A stretch of 7,592 bases of DNA from Acidimicrobiia bacterium (lineage in GTDB: Bacteria; Actinomycetota; Acidimicrobiia; IMCC26256; PALSA-555): the NCBI GenBank assembly GCA_017853455.1, contig JAFMJM010000111.1, positions 1 to 7,592 of the forward strand. The letters are read 5' to 3'. Both the position numbers and the translations under genes were made by a program. Of the stretch, positions 7,519-7,592 are shown piece after piece. The stretch's first letter is position 1. Each line of letters starts with the position of its first letter. A model generated the notes under the pieces. It was not told where the DNA came from. It saw only the letters and a list, made by a program, of their open reading frames with translations, and did not search any database.

Positions 7519-7592
7519 GGAGTGGATGCGGCTCACGGGGCGGGTGTGGGTCACGGAGTGGACGCAGCTCACGGAGTGGACGCAGCTCACGG
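7519..7592. repeat. 18-bp tandem repeat, at least 4 units, cut by window end
   Basis: Units at 7519-7536, 7537-7554, 7555-7572 and 7573-7590, plus the first two bases of a fifth. The third and fourth are identical (ggagtggacgcagctcac). The first differs from them at two positions, both of C-to-T type at CpG sites, and the second shares 11 of 18 bases. Because the period is a multiple of three, frames stay open through the array on both strands. The array starts 42 bp upstream of the dinB ATG and its true length is unknown. Confidence 0.85.

Noticed and set aside
7484..7592. Plus-strand frame beginning at GTG 7484 and running through the repeat (MTRSADAAH, then EWTQLT units)
   Set aside because: Its start would lie 6 bp from the divergent dinB ATG, with no ribosome site or -10 box; the repeat alone explains the open frame.
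7519..7592. MraZ-binding boxes (GTGGG-type repeats) at the right edge
   Set aside because: Only one GTGGG occurs in the array and the 18-bp period does not match the short spacing known for MraZ operators.
7519..7592. CRISPR array
   Set aside because: The units are directly adjacent with no unique spacers and no cas gene is present.

Overview
The window is about 7.6 kb of very GC-rich DNA (third codon positions almost always G or C). Gene content points to an actinobacterium: DUF3040 is essentially an actinobacterial family, several starts are GTG, and two starts look leaderless. The style would suit Acidimicrobiia or a relative, but that placement is inference from codon style and gene set, not from a marker gene.

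Layout, left to right. A compact HNH endonuclease (7-525, minus) is followed by a 93-residue conserved-looking protein of unknown function (639-920, minus). An 86-bp divergent spacer (921-1006) separates this from a rightward three-gene operon with 4-nt overlaps: a MoxR-type AAA+ ATPase (1007-1993), a DUF58 membrane protein (1990-3294) and a large membrane protein with an external transglutaminase-like domain (3291-5705). The last gene converges on, and overlaps by 68 bp, a leftward DUF3040 membrane protein gene (5638-6018). Upstream of that on the same strand lies a Y-family DNA polymerase IV gene (6134-7477). The right edge is an 18-bp tandem repeat (7519-7592) that is cut by the window end.

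How the genes fit together. MoxR, DUF58 and the transglutaminase-like protein form a widespread actinobacterial gene set. The ATPase probably acts as a chaperone or remodelling factor for the DUF58 protein, and the transglutaminase-like protein places a Cys-His-Asp catalytic domain outside the membrane. Its substrate is unknown. From memory, this set, DUF3040 and dinB are often found near the mraZ/rsmH division and cell-wall cluster in actinobacteria, but no dcw gene is inside the window. DNA polymerase IV and the HNH protein act on DNA and have no evident link to the operon.

No convincing new system is visible. The most useful leads are the terminal 18-bp repeat with an open minus-strand frame ending in an ATGA overlap with dinB, the paired TAnnnT-7 nt-GTG leaderless starts, the 68-bp convergent overlap and the small unknown protein. 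No gene-free stretch exceeds 300 bases.
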